26,386 nt of DNA, from contig DASTSM010000419.1 in the NCBI GenBank assembly GCA_035760685.1, forward strand, positions 1 to 26,386, written 5' to 3'. The notes beneath the pieces are model-generated. The model saw only the letters and a list, made by a program, of their open reading frames with translations, was not told where the DNA came from and did no database searches. Shown piece by piece: positions 7,991-15,696 of the stretch. The stretch comes from ZC4RG20 sp035760685 (GTDB lineage Bacteria > Pseudomonadota > Gammaproteobacteria > Steroidobacterales > Rariloculaceae). The first letter of the stretch is position 1; each line of letters begins with the position of its first letter. The translations under genes and the position numbers were made by a program.

Positions 7991-8326
7991 TCATGGAGCA
8001 CCGTCGACCAAGATCCGAAGGCCGTCCATTAGACTCCGGTACGATCGCTGCGCACGTTCGACCGCCTCACGGCCGGCGGGGCTCACGACGTAAAAGCGCT
8101 TCGCGCGGCCGCCCCGCTCGGGCGTCGGATCGCCGAGCCGCGACGCGACGAAGCCCTTCTGCTCGAGGCGATCGAGCGTCGTATAGAGAGCCCCCGGCGT
8201 CGTATTTCGTTCCGTGTGCGCCTGTATTTCCCGCCGGATCGTGACGCCGTATGCCTGATCGTTGAGGCGAAGAATGGCGAGGAGCACGATCTGCTCGAAC
8301 TCGCCGAGGTTCTGGTTCTGTGCCAT
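7991..8326 (-). CDS. PadR-family transcriptional regulator
   Basis: Winged-helix repressor of the short PadR class (111 aa). The N-terminal wHTH includes FEQIVLLAILRLNDQAYGVTIRREI, TPGALYTTLDRLEQKGFV and GGRAKRFYVVSPAGREAV, followed by a short C-terminal dimerisation helix. Family members often repress their own gene and a neighbour and respond to small molecules; the ligand here is unknown. It sits between ccmB and ccmC on the same strand, 113 nt after ccmB and 16 nt before ccmC, which is not the standard ccm order. The upstream gap has a promoter-like sequence with a palindrome on the -10, suggesting self-repression and control of ccmC-I. Confidence 0.92.
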   Translation of the reverse strand: MAQNQNLGEFEQIVLLAILRLNDQAYGVTIRREIQAHTERNTTPGALYTTLDRLEQKGFVASRLGDPTPERGGRAKRFYVVSPAGREAVERAQRSYRSLMDGLRILVDGAP

Positions 8327-8331
8327 TTGAC

Positions 8332-8364
8332 CTACATCGTAGACTAATATTGAAACGCGCTCAA
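8332..8364 (-). promoter_or_regulatory. Candidate padR-ccmC promoter with overlapping operator
   Basis: On the minus strand a TTGAGC hexamer (8359-8364) and a TACGAT hexamer (8336-8341) are separated by 17 nt. The -10 lies inside the perfect palindrome CTACGATGTAG (8332-8342), a plausible operator for the adjacent repressor. The -10 ends only nine bases before the padR ATG, so the transcript would be nearly leaderless. This is a reading of consensus matches only. Confidence 0.5.
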
Positions 8365-8439
8365 CGGTGGGTGCCGGCGGACGGCACGAAAGTTCGAAGA
8401 AGCGGCGATCGCCGATAATCCGAGCGCGTCAGTCCCTCA

Positions 8440-9105
8440 TCACTCCATGCCGACTTTAAGGGCGGCCGCGACGGCGACGGGCCCCACGGAAATGCCGAGC
8501 ACGGCGAGCGCGGCGAGCAAGTACAACGGCCCCGCCGTCGCCTCCCCATGCGCCGACAGATCCGTCGCGCGCGCGCCGAAGATCAGCAGCGGCGTCGCGA
8601 GCGGCAGCACGAGCAGGCCGATGATCGCGCCGGCGTTCTTGAGCTCGAGCGTGAGCGCGGCGCCGACGGCGGCGAGCACGCTGAGCGTCGGCGTCGCGAG
8701 CAGCAGCGCCGCGACGAGCGTCGGCAGCGAGCCCGCCGGCAAGCCGAAGGCGAACCCGACCCCGGGCGCGAGGACGACGAGCGGCACGCTGCTCGCGACC
8801 CAGTGCGCCGCGATCTTGCCGAGCACGACGAGACCGAGCGGCGCGGGGCTCAGCATGAGCTGCTCGAGACTGCCGTCCTCCGCGTCGTTGCGGAACAAGC
8901 CGTCGAGCGCGAGCAGCGAGGACAAGAGCGCCGCCATCCAGACGACGCCCGCGCCGATCAGCTCGAGCTGGCCGGCGTCCGGCGCAAGCCCGAGCGGGAA
9001 CAGCGCCGCCACGACGACGAAGAAGATCAAGGGATTCGCGAGCTCGCTCCAGCGCCTGAACGACAGCTTGAGGTCGCGGCGCAGGATGACGAGGAAGGCG
9101 CTCAT
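8440..9105 (-). CDS. ccmB: Heme exporter subunit CcmB
   Basis: Membrane subunit of the CcmABCD ABC complex that drives release of holo-CcmE. It has six hydrophobic segments over 221 aa, the normal family length. The RDLKLSFRRWSELANPLIFFV N-terminus, LFRNDAEDGSLEQLMLSP and the LELKNAGAIIGLLVLPLATPLLIFG segment are family hallmarks. It starts 10 nt after ccmA. Downstream is a 113-nt gap before padR that holds a small G/C-rich hairpin (8371-8387) and a 12-bp palindrome (8403-8414), neither followed by a T tract. Confidence 0.95.
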   Translation of the reverse strand: MSAFLVILRRDLKLSFRRWSELANPLIFFVVVAALFPLGLAPDAGQLELIGAGVVWMAALLSSLLALDGLFRNDAEDGSLEQLMLSPAPLGLVVLGKIAAHWVASSVPLVVLAPGVGFAFGLPAGSLPTLVAALLLATPTLSVLAAVGAALTLELKNAGAIIGLLVLPLATPLLIFGARATDLSAHGEATAGPLYLLAALAVLGISVGPVAVAAALKVGME

Positions 9106-9115
9106 CGCGTAGCCC

Positions 9116-9757
9116 TCACAGCTCGATCATGAGCGCGCCGGGTTGCGCGAGCTCGCCCGCCTGATGAGTCGCGACGATCGCGAGGCCGCCTGCATCGACG
9201 TGCGCGCGCACCCATCGCGTCACGAGCGCGCGTCCCTCGGCGTCGAGGTTCGTCGTAGGCTCGTCGAGGATCCAGAGCGTCGCTCCCGTCAGCTTCAACG
9301 CCGCGAGCGAGGCGCGCCTGCGCTGACCCGCGGACAGGTGACGAGCGCGAGTATCGCGCTTCGATTCGAGATCGAGCTCCGCGAGGAGCGGCTCGAGGGG
9401 CGTCTCGCTGCGATTCAGTTGCCGTTGATAGTCGAGGTTCTCGTAGACGCTGAGATCCTTCTTGAGCCCGTCGAGGTGACCGCGGTAAGCGATCGCCGTG
9501 CGCTGCTCCGGAAGCAGCGATCGGACCTCGGTGCCGTCGAACAGCACACGACCATGCGTCGGCGCGGCGAGTCCGGCCAGAACTCGCAGAAGGGTCGTCT
9601 TGCCTGCGCCGTTCGGACCGACCAGCACCGCCGTCTGGCCGGCGCGAAGCTCGAAGTCCAGCGACTCGAAAAGGCAGCGCTCGCCGCGCCAAACTTCGAG
9701 AGCTTGCGCCGACAGTGTCGAACCCACTCGCCGTCCCCCCCTCCAAGGCGCGGGCAT
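9116..9757 (-). CDS. ccmA: Cytochrome c biogenesis ATP-binding subunit CcmA
   Basis: ATPase of the CcmAB transporter; ATP hydrolysis releases heme-loaded CcmE. Walker A is GPNGAGKTT (residues 47-55), the signature is LSAGQRRR, Walker B is LWILDEPTTNLD, and the switch His is in VATHQ. The 213-aa length and the short TPTHGRVLFDG insert match CcmA rather than a general ABC importer. It is the first gene of the ccm cluster, preceded by a 266-nt gap shared with a divergent gene. Confidence 0.94.
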   Translation of the reverse strand: MPAPWRGGRRVGSTLSAQALEVWRGERCLFESLDFELRAGQTAVLVGPNGAGKTTLLRVLAGLAAPTHGRVLFDGTEVRSLLPEQRTAIAYRGHLDGLKKDLSVYENLDYQRQLNRSETPLEPLLAELDLESKRDTRARHLSAGQRRRASLAALKLTGATLWILDEPTTNLDAEGRALVTRWVRAHVDAGGLAIVATHQAGELAQPGALMIEL

Positions 9758-10023
9758 TGTGACGTACGCGCGCTCGAATGCAAAACGCGGCGGCCGCGTC
9801 CGATTCTCACGTGATATCTCAGTATTTTATGCTGTATTTTTAGAGTTATTCCTCGCTTTCGGACGTGGCAAAGACTTCGATTCCCCCGCCGGCGGGCGGG
9901 CGCGCCCCGAGCCCGCAGTCGGCAACGATTTGCAAACGGTTTACATAAGAGTGGCCTTGAACTAGACTTCTTGCCGTCGTTGAAAAACCAACAATAAGTC
10001 CTGTAATACAAAAGGAAAACGAC
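9758..10023. promoter_or_regulatory. Divergent intergenic region, ccmA / AAA-FHA gene
   Basis: This 266-nt gap is visibly richer in A/T than its surroundings around 9810-9850 and 9935-10020. For the plus-strand gene, TTTACA (9940-9945) and TAGACT (9963-9968) are 17 nt apart and form the best promoter candidate. A second pair, TTGAAA-N18-TAATAC, lies nearer the start codon. AAGGA precedes the GTG start by about seven bases. On the minus strand a TAAAAT hexamer upstream of ccmA lacks a good -35. A perfect 12-bp palindrome CCCGCCGGCGGG is at 9885-9896. No ORF is credible here. Confidence 0.5.
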
Positions 10024-11238
10024 GTGGGCGCAAGCCCGTTCAGTGTGTCCCCCGCGACCGTGTTCGCGCGACCAACGGCGGATGACGTTTGGCTCGGGCC
10101 GACGCAGCGCGCGGCCCTGAGCCGCCTTTCGAGCGGTCCGACCTTGAGGGTCCTGACAGGCGAGGCGGCAACCGGGAAGAGCGTGCTGCTGAATCGCGCG
10201 GCCTCGGGGCCCGGCGAGGTCGTACGCCTCGAATGCTCGGGACCGCGGCGTGGCTCGGGCGACGTGCTCGCCGCCCTGCTCGCGAGCGCCGATCTCCCGG
10301 CCCTCGGCCTCGACGAGATCGATCAGCGCAATCTGCTCGGCGTCTTCGTTCAACATCGGCGGAGCCAAGGACAGCGCGTCGTGGTCATCGTCGATGACGC
10401 CCATCTGCTCGCGCCGGATGCGTGGTGCGAGCTCGATCGCCTCCGGGCGATCAAGTTCGACGGCGCGCCGGCAGTCGAGCTGCTCTGCGCGGGGCGGACA
10501 CCGTCCGAGGCGCACATCGAATCGTTTTGCGGGAGCGAGCCGGACGAGCCGGCGCTGCTTCGGCTCGAGCCGCCCTCGCCCGGCGACGTCGCTTCCTACC
10601 TCACGTGGCGCCTTCGGCGCTTCGGCCTCGAGGATCTCTTCACGGCGCTCGCGATTCAGCTCGTCGCTCGCCTCGGCGGCGGCAGCTTTCGCGCGATCGA
10701 CGTGCTTTGTCAGATGGCCATGCTCATCGGCAAAGAGCTCGGCGTCGCGCGCATCGACGCGCAAACCGTTCGGCACGCGCTGCGCGCGCTGTCGGAGCGG
10801 CACGCGGAGCGGGTGTCGGGCGACGGCGGGCAAGAGGCGTCGATGCCCGAAGCGCAGCTCGTCGTATCCCGTGACGGACATGAGCTGCGGCGAATTCGCC
10901 TCGGTTCCCGCACGATGATCGGCCGCAGCGAGCACAACGACGTCGCGCTTCCGAGTCCGTTCCTGAGCCGGCACCACGCCACGATCGTCGGGACGCCGGC
11001 CGGCTATTACGTCGTCGACTTGAACAGCGCGAACGGCCTCGAGATCAACGGCCGGCGCGCAACCCGGGCGGTGCTCGCCGACCTCGACGTCATTACGATC
11101 GGGCCCTATCGGCTCAAGATGCGAATGAGCGGCACGCCGGCGCTCGGCGATCCGCTGCCGCCGCCCGGCTCGCTCGAGACGACGGGCCAGATGCCGAAGC
11201 CGCCGCCGCCCGCGCCCGCCATCCGCCGCATCAAGTGA
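10024..11238 (+). CDS. ExeA/GspA-like AAA ATPase with C-terminal FHA domain
   Basis: A 404-aa cytoplasmic protein with two modules. Residues 25-265 form an AAA ATPase of the ExeA/GspA/TniB-like type, starting GPTQRAALSRL, with Walker A GEAATGKS (46-53) and Walker B VVIVDDAHLL (about 121-130). Residues about 283-365 are a forkhead-associated domain with GRSEHNDV (300-307), SRHHA (315-319) and a DLNSANG motif, so it should bind phosphothreonine peptides. A Pro-rich tail follows. No transmembrane segment is seen. The GTG start has AAGGA upstream. The gene stands alone, divergent from ccmA and convergent with pstB. No kinase, phosphatase or secretion gene lies in the window, so the partner is unknown. 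Confidence 0.88.
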   Translation: MGASPFSVSPATVFARPTADDVWLGPTQRAALSRLSSGPTLRVLTGEAATGKSVLLNRAASGPGEVVRLECSGPRRGSGDVLAALLASADLPALGLDEIDQRNLLGVFVQHRRSQGQRVVVIVDDAHLLAPDAWCELDRLRAIKFDGAPAVELLCAGRTPSEAHIESFCGSEPDEPALLRLEPPSPGDVASYLTWRLRRFGLEDLFTALAIQLVARLGGGSFRAIDVLCQMAMLIGKELGVARIDAQTVRHALRALSERHAERVSGDGGQEASMPEAQLVVSRDGHELRRIRLGSRTMIGRSEHNDVALPSPFLSRHHATIVGTPAGYYVVDLNSANGLEINGRRATRAVLADLDVITIGPYRLKMRMSGTPALGDPLPPPGSLETTGQMPKPPPPAPAIRRIK

Positions 11239-11244
11239 TCCCGC

Positions 11245-11341
11245 AAAAATGGGGTCAGACCCCGATTTTTCGCCCCGCGAAAAATGGCGCCGGAAAAATG
11301 GGGTCAGACCCCATTTTCCCAGGTCTGACCCCATTTTCCGG
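11245..11341. repeat. Cluster of GGGGTCAGACCCC palindromic repeats
   Basis: Three copies lie between two convergent genes. Copy 1 (11245-11270) has core GGGGTCAGACCCC. Copy 2 (11292-11319) is a perfect inverted repeat with 11-nt arms AAAATGGGGTC around a central A (11295-11317). Copy 3 (11322-11341) is an inverted partial copy with GGTCTGACCCC. The segment 11290-11310 pairs with 11322-11341 over about 20 bp around an 11-nt loop, and ATTTTTCG/CGAAAAAT (11265-11285) makes a smaller hairpin. Any transcript through here would be strongly structured. From memory, this core recurs in many proteobacterial genomes, where it resembles REP-type repeats; no transposase is present here. It may also end transcription from both sides. 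Confidence 0.85.
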
Positions 11342-11345
11342 CTTC

Positions 11346-12236
11346 TTAGCCGTAGCGGCCCGTGATGTAGTCCTCGGTCGCCTTCTTGCTCGGGTTCGTG
11401 AAGATTTTCGCGGCCTCGTCGAACTCGACGAGCTCGCCGAGATACATGAAGGCCGTGTAGTCGGAGACGCGGGCCGCCTGCTGCATGTTGTGCGTGACCA
11501 TGAGCACGGTCACCTCCTCGCGCAGCGTCGAGATGAGCTCCTCGATCTTCGCCGTCGCGATCGGATCGAGGGCCGAGGTCGGCTCGTCGAACAGCAGAAT
11601 CTCGGGCCGAGTCGCGAGCGCGCGCGCGATGCAGAGCCGCTGCATCTGTCCGCCCGAGAGCGCGAGACCCGACTCGTCGAGCCGGTCCTTGACCTCGTCC
11701 CATAGGGCGGCGCTGCGCAGCGCCCGCTCGACCTCCTCGTCGAGCACGGAGCGCTTGCGTTGACCGTGCAGGCGAAGCCCATAAGCCACGTTCTCGAAGA
11801 TCGATTTCGGAAACGGATTCGGCTTCTGAAACACCATGCCGATCCGCATCCGAACCTCGATGGGATGAATCTCGCGGCCGATCAGATTCAAGTTGTCCGG
11901 ATGCAGCACGATGCGGCCTTCGTACCGCGTCTCGGGCTGGAGGTCGTGCATGCGATTGAAGCAGCGCAGAAACGTGCTCTTGCCGCAGCCCGAAGGCCCG
12001 ATGAGCGCCGTGACCTGGCGCTCCGCGATCGGAATGCTGAGATTCTTGAGCGCCTGCTTCTCGCCGTAGTAGAAGTTGAGCTTCTCGACCGACGCCTTGA
12101 CCTGCATGGCCTTGTGCGTCGGCGTTTCCTCCGCGAGAAGGCGCGGCCGCGGCACGCGGGGCGGACCGAGGCCGGCCGGCGCTTTTGGGCGATCTTGCGT
12201 GGCGCCGCCCGCTTCGGCGTTAGTCTTCGGATCCAT
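11346..12236 (-). CDS. pstB: Phosphate ABC transporter ATP-binding protein PstB
   Basis: ATPase of the high-affinity phosphate importer. Walker A is GPSGCGKST (residues 80-88), the Q loop is MVFQKPNPFPKSIFENVAYG, the signature is LSGGQMQRLCIARAL, Walker B is ILLFDEPTSALD, and MVTHNMQQAARVSD is typical of PstB. The 296-aa product carries an extra Pro-rich N-terminus of about 43 aa. The ATG at 12236 is preceded by GAGGAG, while the internal ATG at 12107 (family-length start) has no visible ribosome site, so the longer form is preferred. It lies 22 nt after pstA and is the last gene of the operon in this window; phoU does not follow. Confidence 0.96.
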   Translation of the reverse strand: MDPKTNAEAGGATQDRPKAPAGLGPPRVPRPRLLAEETPTHKAMQVKASVEKLNFYYGEKQALKNLSIPIAERQVTALIGPSGCGKSTFLRCFNRMHDLQPETRYEGRIVLHPDNLNLIGREIHPIEVRMRIGMVFQKPNPFPKSIFENVAYGLRLHGQRKRSVLDEEVERALRSAALWDEVKDRLDESGLALSGGQMQRLCIARALATRPEILLFDEPTSALDPIATAKIEELISTLREEVTVLMVTHNMQQAARVSDYTAFMYLGELVEFDEAAKIFTNPSKKATEDYITGRYG

Positions 12237-12258
12237 CGCTCCTCGTCTTGACTCTGTC

Positions 12259-13116
12259 CTACCGGTTGTCGCGCGGGACGCCGCCGAACAGCGCCGAGAT
12301 CGACCGCGCGACGACGCTGAGCAGCAGCACGAACAGCGTGATCAGCAGCGCGCCGGCCCAGGCGAGCGACTGCCAGTTCTCGTAGGGACTCATCGCGAAC
12401 TGAAAGATGACGACCGGCAGATTGGCGATCGGGGCGTTCAGGTCCTTGCTCCAGAACTGGTTGTTGAGCGCCGTGAACAGCAACGGCGCCGTCTCGCCCG
12501 AGATGCGAGCGACCGCGAGCAGCGAGCCCGTCAAGAGACCGCTCCTCGCGGCGGGATAGACGATGCTCGTCACCGTGCGCCAAGGCTGCGCGCCGAGCGC
12601 GGCGGAGCCCTCGCGCAGCGACTTCGGCACGAGACGCAGCATGTCCTCGGTCGTGCGCACGGTCACCGGAATCGCGATGATGGCGAGCGCGACGGCGCCG
12701 GCGATCGCGGAGAAATGGCCCATTCGGGCCACGACGACCGTGTAGACGAAGAGCCCGACGACGATCGACGGCGCGCTTAGCAGCACGTCGTTGATGAAGC
12801 GCACGATCGAGCTTAGCCTCTTGCCGCTGCCGTACTCGGCGAGATAGGTCCCCGCCAGGATGCCGACGGGCGCTCCGGTGGCGATCCCGATGGCCGTCAT
12901 GATGAGGCTCCCGTAGATGGCGTTGAGCAAGCCTCCGGCGCTGCCCGGCGCGGGCGTCATCTCCGTGAACAGGCTGAGCGACCAGCCGCCGATACCCTTC
13001 GCGACGAGCGTCCAGAGAATCGCTGCAAGCACGGCGAGCCCGACGGCCGTCGCGACGATCGAGACCCCGAGCGCGATCCGGTTCAAGACGAGCCTTCTGC
13101 GCAACGCGCTCTTCAT
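12259..13116 (-). CDS. pstA: Phosphate ABC transporter permease PstA
   Basis: Inner-membrane permease subunit of the Pst complex, 285 aa with six predicted spans. The EAA-type cytoplasmic loop is LREGSAALGAQPWRTVTSIVYPAARSGLLTGSLLAVARISGETAPLLFTAL, with the conserved Arg and Glu in ARISGETAP. The ATG at 13116 overlaps the pstC stop as ATGA, which excludes the longer open frame extending into pstC in another register. Confidence 0.96.
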   Translation of the reverse strand: MKSALRRRLVLNRIALGVSIVATAVGLAVLAAILWTLVAKGIGGWSLSLFTEMTPAPGSAGGLLNAIYGSLIMTAIGIATGAPVGILAGTYLAEYGSGKRLSSIVRFINDVLLSAPSIVVGLFVYTVVVARMGHFSAIAGAVALAIIAIPVTVRTTEDMLRLVPKSLREGSAALGAQPWRTVTSIVYPAARSGLLTGSLLAVARISGETAPLLFTALNNQFWSKDLNAPIANLPVVIFQFAMSPYENWQSLAWAGALLITLFVLLLSVVARSISALFGGVPRDNR

Positions 13117-14075
13117 GCCTGCCTCGGGTTGTTTCGCTCGAGCTTGAGGAGCAGCAGTCTCGCTCCCGCGATGACCGTGAAGGTCAAGAGGAACAGGATC
13201 AGCCCGAGCGCGATCAACGACGACGTATAGAGATCGCCGACCGCCTCGGTGAACTCGTTCGCGATGGCCGCCGAGATCGTCGTCCCCGGCGCCATGAGCG
13301 AGGCGCTGACCCGATGCGCGTTGCCGACCACGAACGTCACGGCCATCGTCTCGCCGAGCGCTCGCCCGAGCCCCAGCATGACGCCGCCGATGACGCCCGG
13401 ACGGGACCAAGGCACGACGATGTCCCAGACGACCTCCCACTGCGTCGCGCCGACGCCGTAGGCCCCCTCCTTGAGCGCCCTCGGCGTCATCTGGAATACC
13501 TCGCGCATCACGGCCGTGATGAACGGCAGCACCATGATCGCGAGCACGAGACCCGCCGCGAAGAGTCCGATCCCGAACGGCGGCCCCTGAAACAGCGAGC
13601 CGATGAGGGGCAGCGGCCCGAGATGATCGATGAGCCACGGCTGCACGTACTGCTGGAGGATCGGCACGAGCACGAACAGGCCCCAGATGCCGAACACGAT
13701 GCTGGGGATCGCGGCGAGCAGCTCGATCGCGATGCTGATCGGGCTACGCAGCCACAGTGGACAGATCTCGGTCAGAAACACCGCGATCCCGAAACCGATC
13801 GGCACGGCCACGACCATCGCAATCAGCGACGTCACGATCGTGCCGTAGATCGGCGCCAGCGCGCCGAATTCCTCCGTCACCGGATTCCAGGCCTCGCTCG
13901 TCAGGAAGCCGAGCTTGAACTTCTCGAGCGCGGGCCACGCGCCGTACGCGAGGGACAGCAAAACGCCCGCGAGCAACAGCAGCACGAGGGAAGCCGAAAG
14001 GAACGTCGCCCAGCGGAACACCGTCTCCGCCCGAGCCTCGCGCTTCAAATGCAGGTACAGAGGATGAGTCGCCAT
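13113..14075 (-). CDS. pstC: Phosphate ABC transporter permease PstC
   Basis: Inner-membrane permease subunit pairing with PstA, 320 aa. It starts with an Arg-rich cytoplasmic segment and a first span at about residues 24-46. AIELLAAIPSIVFGIWGLFVLVP and the EAA loop LKEGAYGVGATQWEVVWDIVVPWSRPGVIGGVMLGLGRALGETMAVTFVVGN are diagnostic, the latter with the conserved GRALGET. It follows pstS by 26 nt. No strong ribosome site is visible before the ATG. Confidence 0.96.
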   Translation of the reverse strand: MATHPLYLHLKREARAETVFRWATFLSASLVLLLLAGVLLSLAYGAWPALEKFKLGFLTSEAWNPVTEEFGALAPIYGTIVTSLIAMVVAVPIGFGIAVFLTEICPLWLRSPISIAIELLAAIPSIVFGIWGLFVLVPILQQYVQPWLIDHLGPLPLIGSLFQGPPFGIGLFAAGLVLAIMVLPFITAVMREVFQMTPRALKEGAYGVGATQWEVVWDIVVPWSRPGVIGGVMLGLGRALGETMAVTFVVGNAHRVSASLMAPGTTISAAIANEFTEAVGDLYTSSLIALGLILFLLTFTVIAGARLLLLKLERNNPRQA

Positions 14076-14101
14076 GCAGAATCAGCTGCAACGCTCGCGC
14101 C

Positions 14102-15163
14102 CTACCGGTTCCACACCGGCTTCCCGCTCGCCGTGATCTCCTCGGACCACGTCTGCCGCACCAATGCGACGACGTTGTCCGGCAACGGCACGTAGTCGAG
14201 CTCGATGGCCAGCTGATCGCCCTCCCTGTACGCCCAGTCGAAGAACTCCAGCGCCGCGAGCGCCTCGCCCGCGTTCTTTGCGTGCCTGCGTATGAGGATG
14301 AAGCTCGCGCCCGTGATCGGCCAGCTTTCGGCGCCGGGCTGGTCGACGAGAACCAGCGAGTAGTGGTTCGCGCTCGACCAGTCGGCGTTCGCGGCCGCCG
14401 CCTGGAACGCCGCGATGCTCGGCGCGACCGTGTTGCCGTCGCGGTTCACGAGCCTCGCGTAGGGCATGCCGGTCTGCTTGACGAACGCATATTCGACGTA
14501 GCCGATCGCCCCGGCCGTGCGGCCGGCCATGTTCGCGACGCCCTCGTTGCCCTTGGAGCCGAATCCGACGGGCCAGGCCACTGACGTATTCGCGCCGACC
14601 TTGGCGTTGAACTCGGGGCTCGCGCTCGACAAGTAGCTCGTGAAAAGGAAGTTCGTGCCCGACCCGTCCGAGCGGTAGACGGGTGCGACGAATTGGTTCG
14701 GCAGCTCGAGGCCCGGATTGAGCTTCTTGATGCGCGCGTCGTTCCACTTCTTGATTTCGCCCAAGTAGATGGCGGCGAGCGTCGCGCCGTCGAGCACGAG
14801 CTCGCCCGGCTTAACGCCCTTGACGTTGGCGACCGGAACGACTCCGCCGACGATCATCGGCCATTGGACGAGCCCGCTCGCGTCGAGCTCCGCCGATTGC
14901 AGGGGCTTGTCCGTAGCGCCGAACGTCACGGTCCCCGCCTGCACTTGCTTGATGCCGCCCCCGGAGCCGATCGGCTGATAGTTGACCCGGACACCGGTTT
15001 GCCGCATGTACGCCTCGGCCCACTTTGCATAGACGGGATAGGGGAAGGTCGCGCCTGCGCCGGAGATATCGAACGCAGGCGCCGCCTGCCCCGCGCCCCC
15101 GGCGGCGAGCGCGAGCAACAGAGCCGCAGAACGGTTCACTAGTCGCGTCACGAGTCTCGTCAA
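14102..15163 (-). CDS. pstS: Periplasmic phosphate-binding protein PstS
   Basis: Substrate-binding protein of the Pst importer. A signal peptide (NRSAALLLALAAGGAGQAAP) is followed by DISGAGATFPYPVYAKW, GSGGGIKQVQAGTVTFGATDKPL and YRSDGSGTNFLFTSYL, which contain the phosphate-contacting residues of the family. Length is 353 aa with the chosen start. The start is inferred: TTG at 15163 has AGGGA three bases and GGAGG ten bases upstream. GTG codons at 15151 and 15139 are alternatives. The open frame continues to 15277 but without signal-peptide character. It is the first gene of pstSCAB, downstream of a Pho box. Confidence 0.94.
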   Translation of the reverse strand: MTRLVTRLVNRSAALLLALAAGGAGQAAPAFDISGAGATFPYPVYAKWAEAYMRQTGVRVNYQPIGSGGGIKQVQAGTVTFGATDKPLQSAELDASGLVQWPMIVGGVVPVANVKGVKPGELVLDGATLAAIYLGEIKKWNDARIKKLNPGLELPNQFVAPVYRSDGSGTNFLFTSYLSSASPEFNAKVGANTSVAWPVGFGSKGNEGVANMAGRTAGAIGYVEYAFVKQTGMPYARLVNRDGNTVAPSIAAFQAAAANADWSSANHYSLVLVDQPGAESWPITGASFILIRRHAKNAGEALAALEFFDWAYREGDQLAIELDYVPLPDNVVALVRQTWSEEITASGKPVWNR

Positions 15164-15203
15164 GCTTCCCTGTCCTCCGTGCAGTGCCGACCGGCCCAGG
15201 CCG

Positions 15204-15239
15204 CTATTGGGCCCGAGAAATGTTACAGAAGCATGACAG
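15204..15239 (-). promoter_or_regulatory. Pho box and promoter of pstSCAB
   Basis: On the minus strand CTGTCAT (15233-15239) and CTGTAAC (15222-15228) are direct repeats with an 11-bp period, the layout of a PhoB-binding Pho box. A CAATAG hexamer (15204-15209) lies 12 nt downstream and could be the -10. The box ends about 58 nt before the pstS start. This predicts induction under phosphate starvation through PhoB. Confidence 0.8.
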
Positions 15240-15441
15240 CCGATCCGCGAATGGGCCGCCGGTGAGACCCCGCCCATGCTTTGCGGGAATGCCTTGCGGG
15301 TGTTACATTCCGCAGACCGAAGAGCCCGATGGCGGAGGCGATTCGGTAACTTCAGTCGAAACTGTGACGCTCGTCATGCGATCGCCCCTTGGTGCACGCA
15401 TACTGCGCGCGTTTTTTCGACACTCAACATAACAACTAACG

Positions 15442-15681
15442 ATGAAAAAGGCCGAGATTTTACGCATCCCCGGGGCCAGGACCGGAGTCTTCCAAGCAGC
15501 CGTCACCGCCCGCGACACGCAGCCCGTTACGCCGGAAGGATGGGATCCTTACGAAGTCTGGCGAACACGGGTCTTGCTGCCCAGGCTGGAAGGTGAAGTG
15601 CCGAAGACGACAGGTTCCGGGGCGCCCGCCACGGGCGAGCGACGCGACGACCGCAACGATTCGTTGCGGCGATCCGCGTAG
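15442..15681 (+). CDS. Small hypothetical protein
   Basis: A 79-aa ORF beginning MKKAEILRI, divergent from pstS and sharing the 278-nt upstream region. It has no signal peptide and no membrane segment. The middle contains GWDPYEVWRTRVLLPRLEGE, which looks like a constrained motif, followed by a polar, probably disordered tail. No clear Shine-Dalgarno precedes the ATG, so it may be weakly translated or not a gene. A hairpin follows the stop (15697-15712). The function is unknown. Confidence 0.5.
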   Translation: MKKAEILRIPGARTGVFQAAVTARDTQPVTPEGWDPYEVWRTRVLLPRLEGEVPKTTGSGAPATGERRDDRNDSLRRSA

Positions 15682-15696
15682 CTCGCCCACTTAGGA

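Noticed and set aside
8371..8387. GTGCCG/CGGCAC hairpin after ccmB as a terminator
   Set aside because: The stem is only 6 bp and no T tract follows on the minus strand; attenuation between ccmB and padR cannot be claimed.
9885..9896. Perfect palindrome CCCGCCGGCGGG upstream of the AAA-FHA gene
   Set aside because: It has no loop and such G/C palindromes are easily produced at this base composition; no second copy supports an operator.
13117..13638. N-terminal extension of pstA to 13638
   Set aside because: This stretch is pstC read in another frame; the ATGA overlap at 13113-13116 sets the start.
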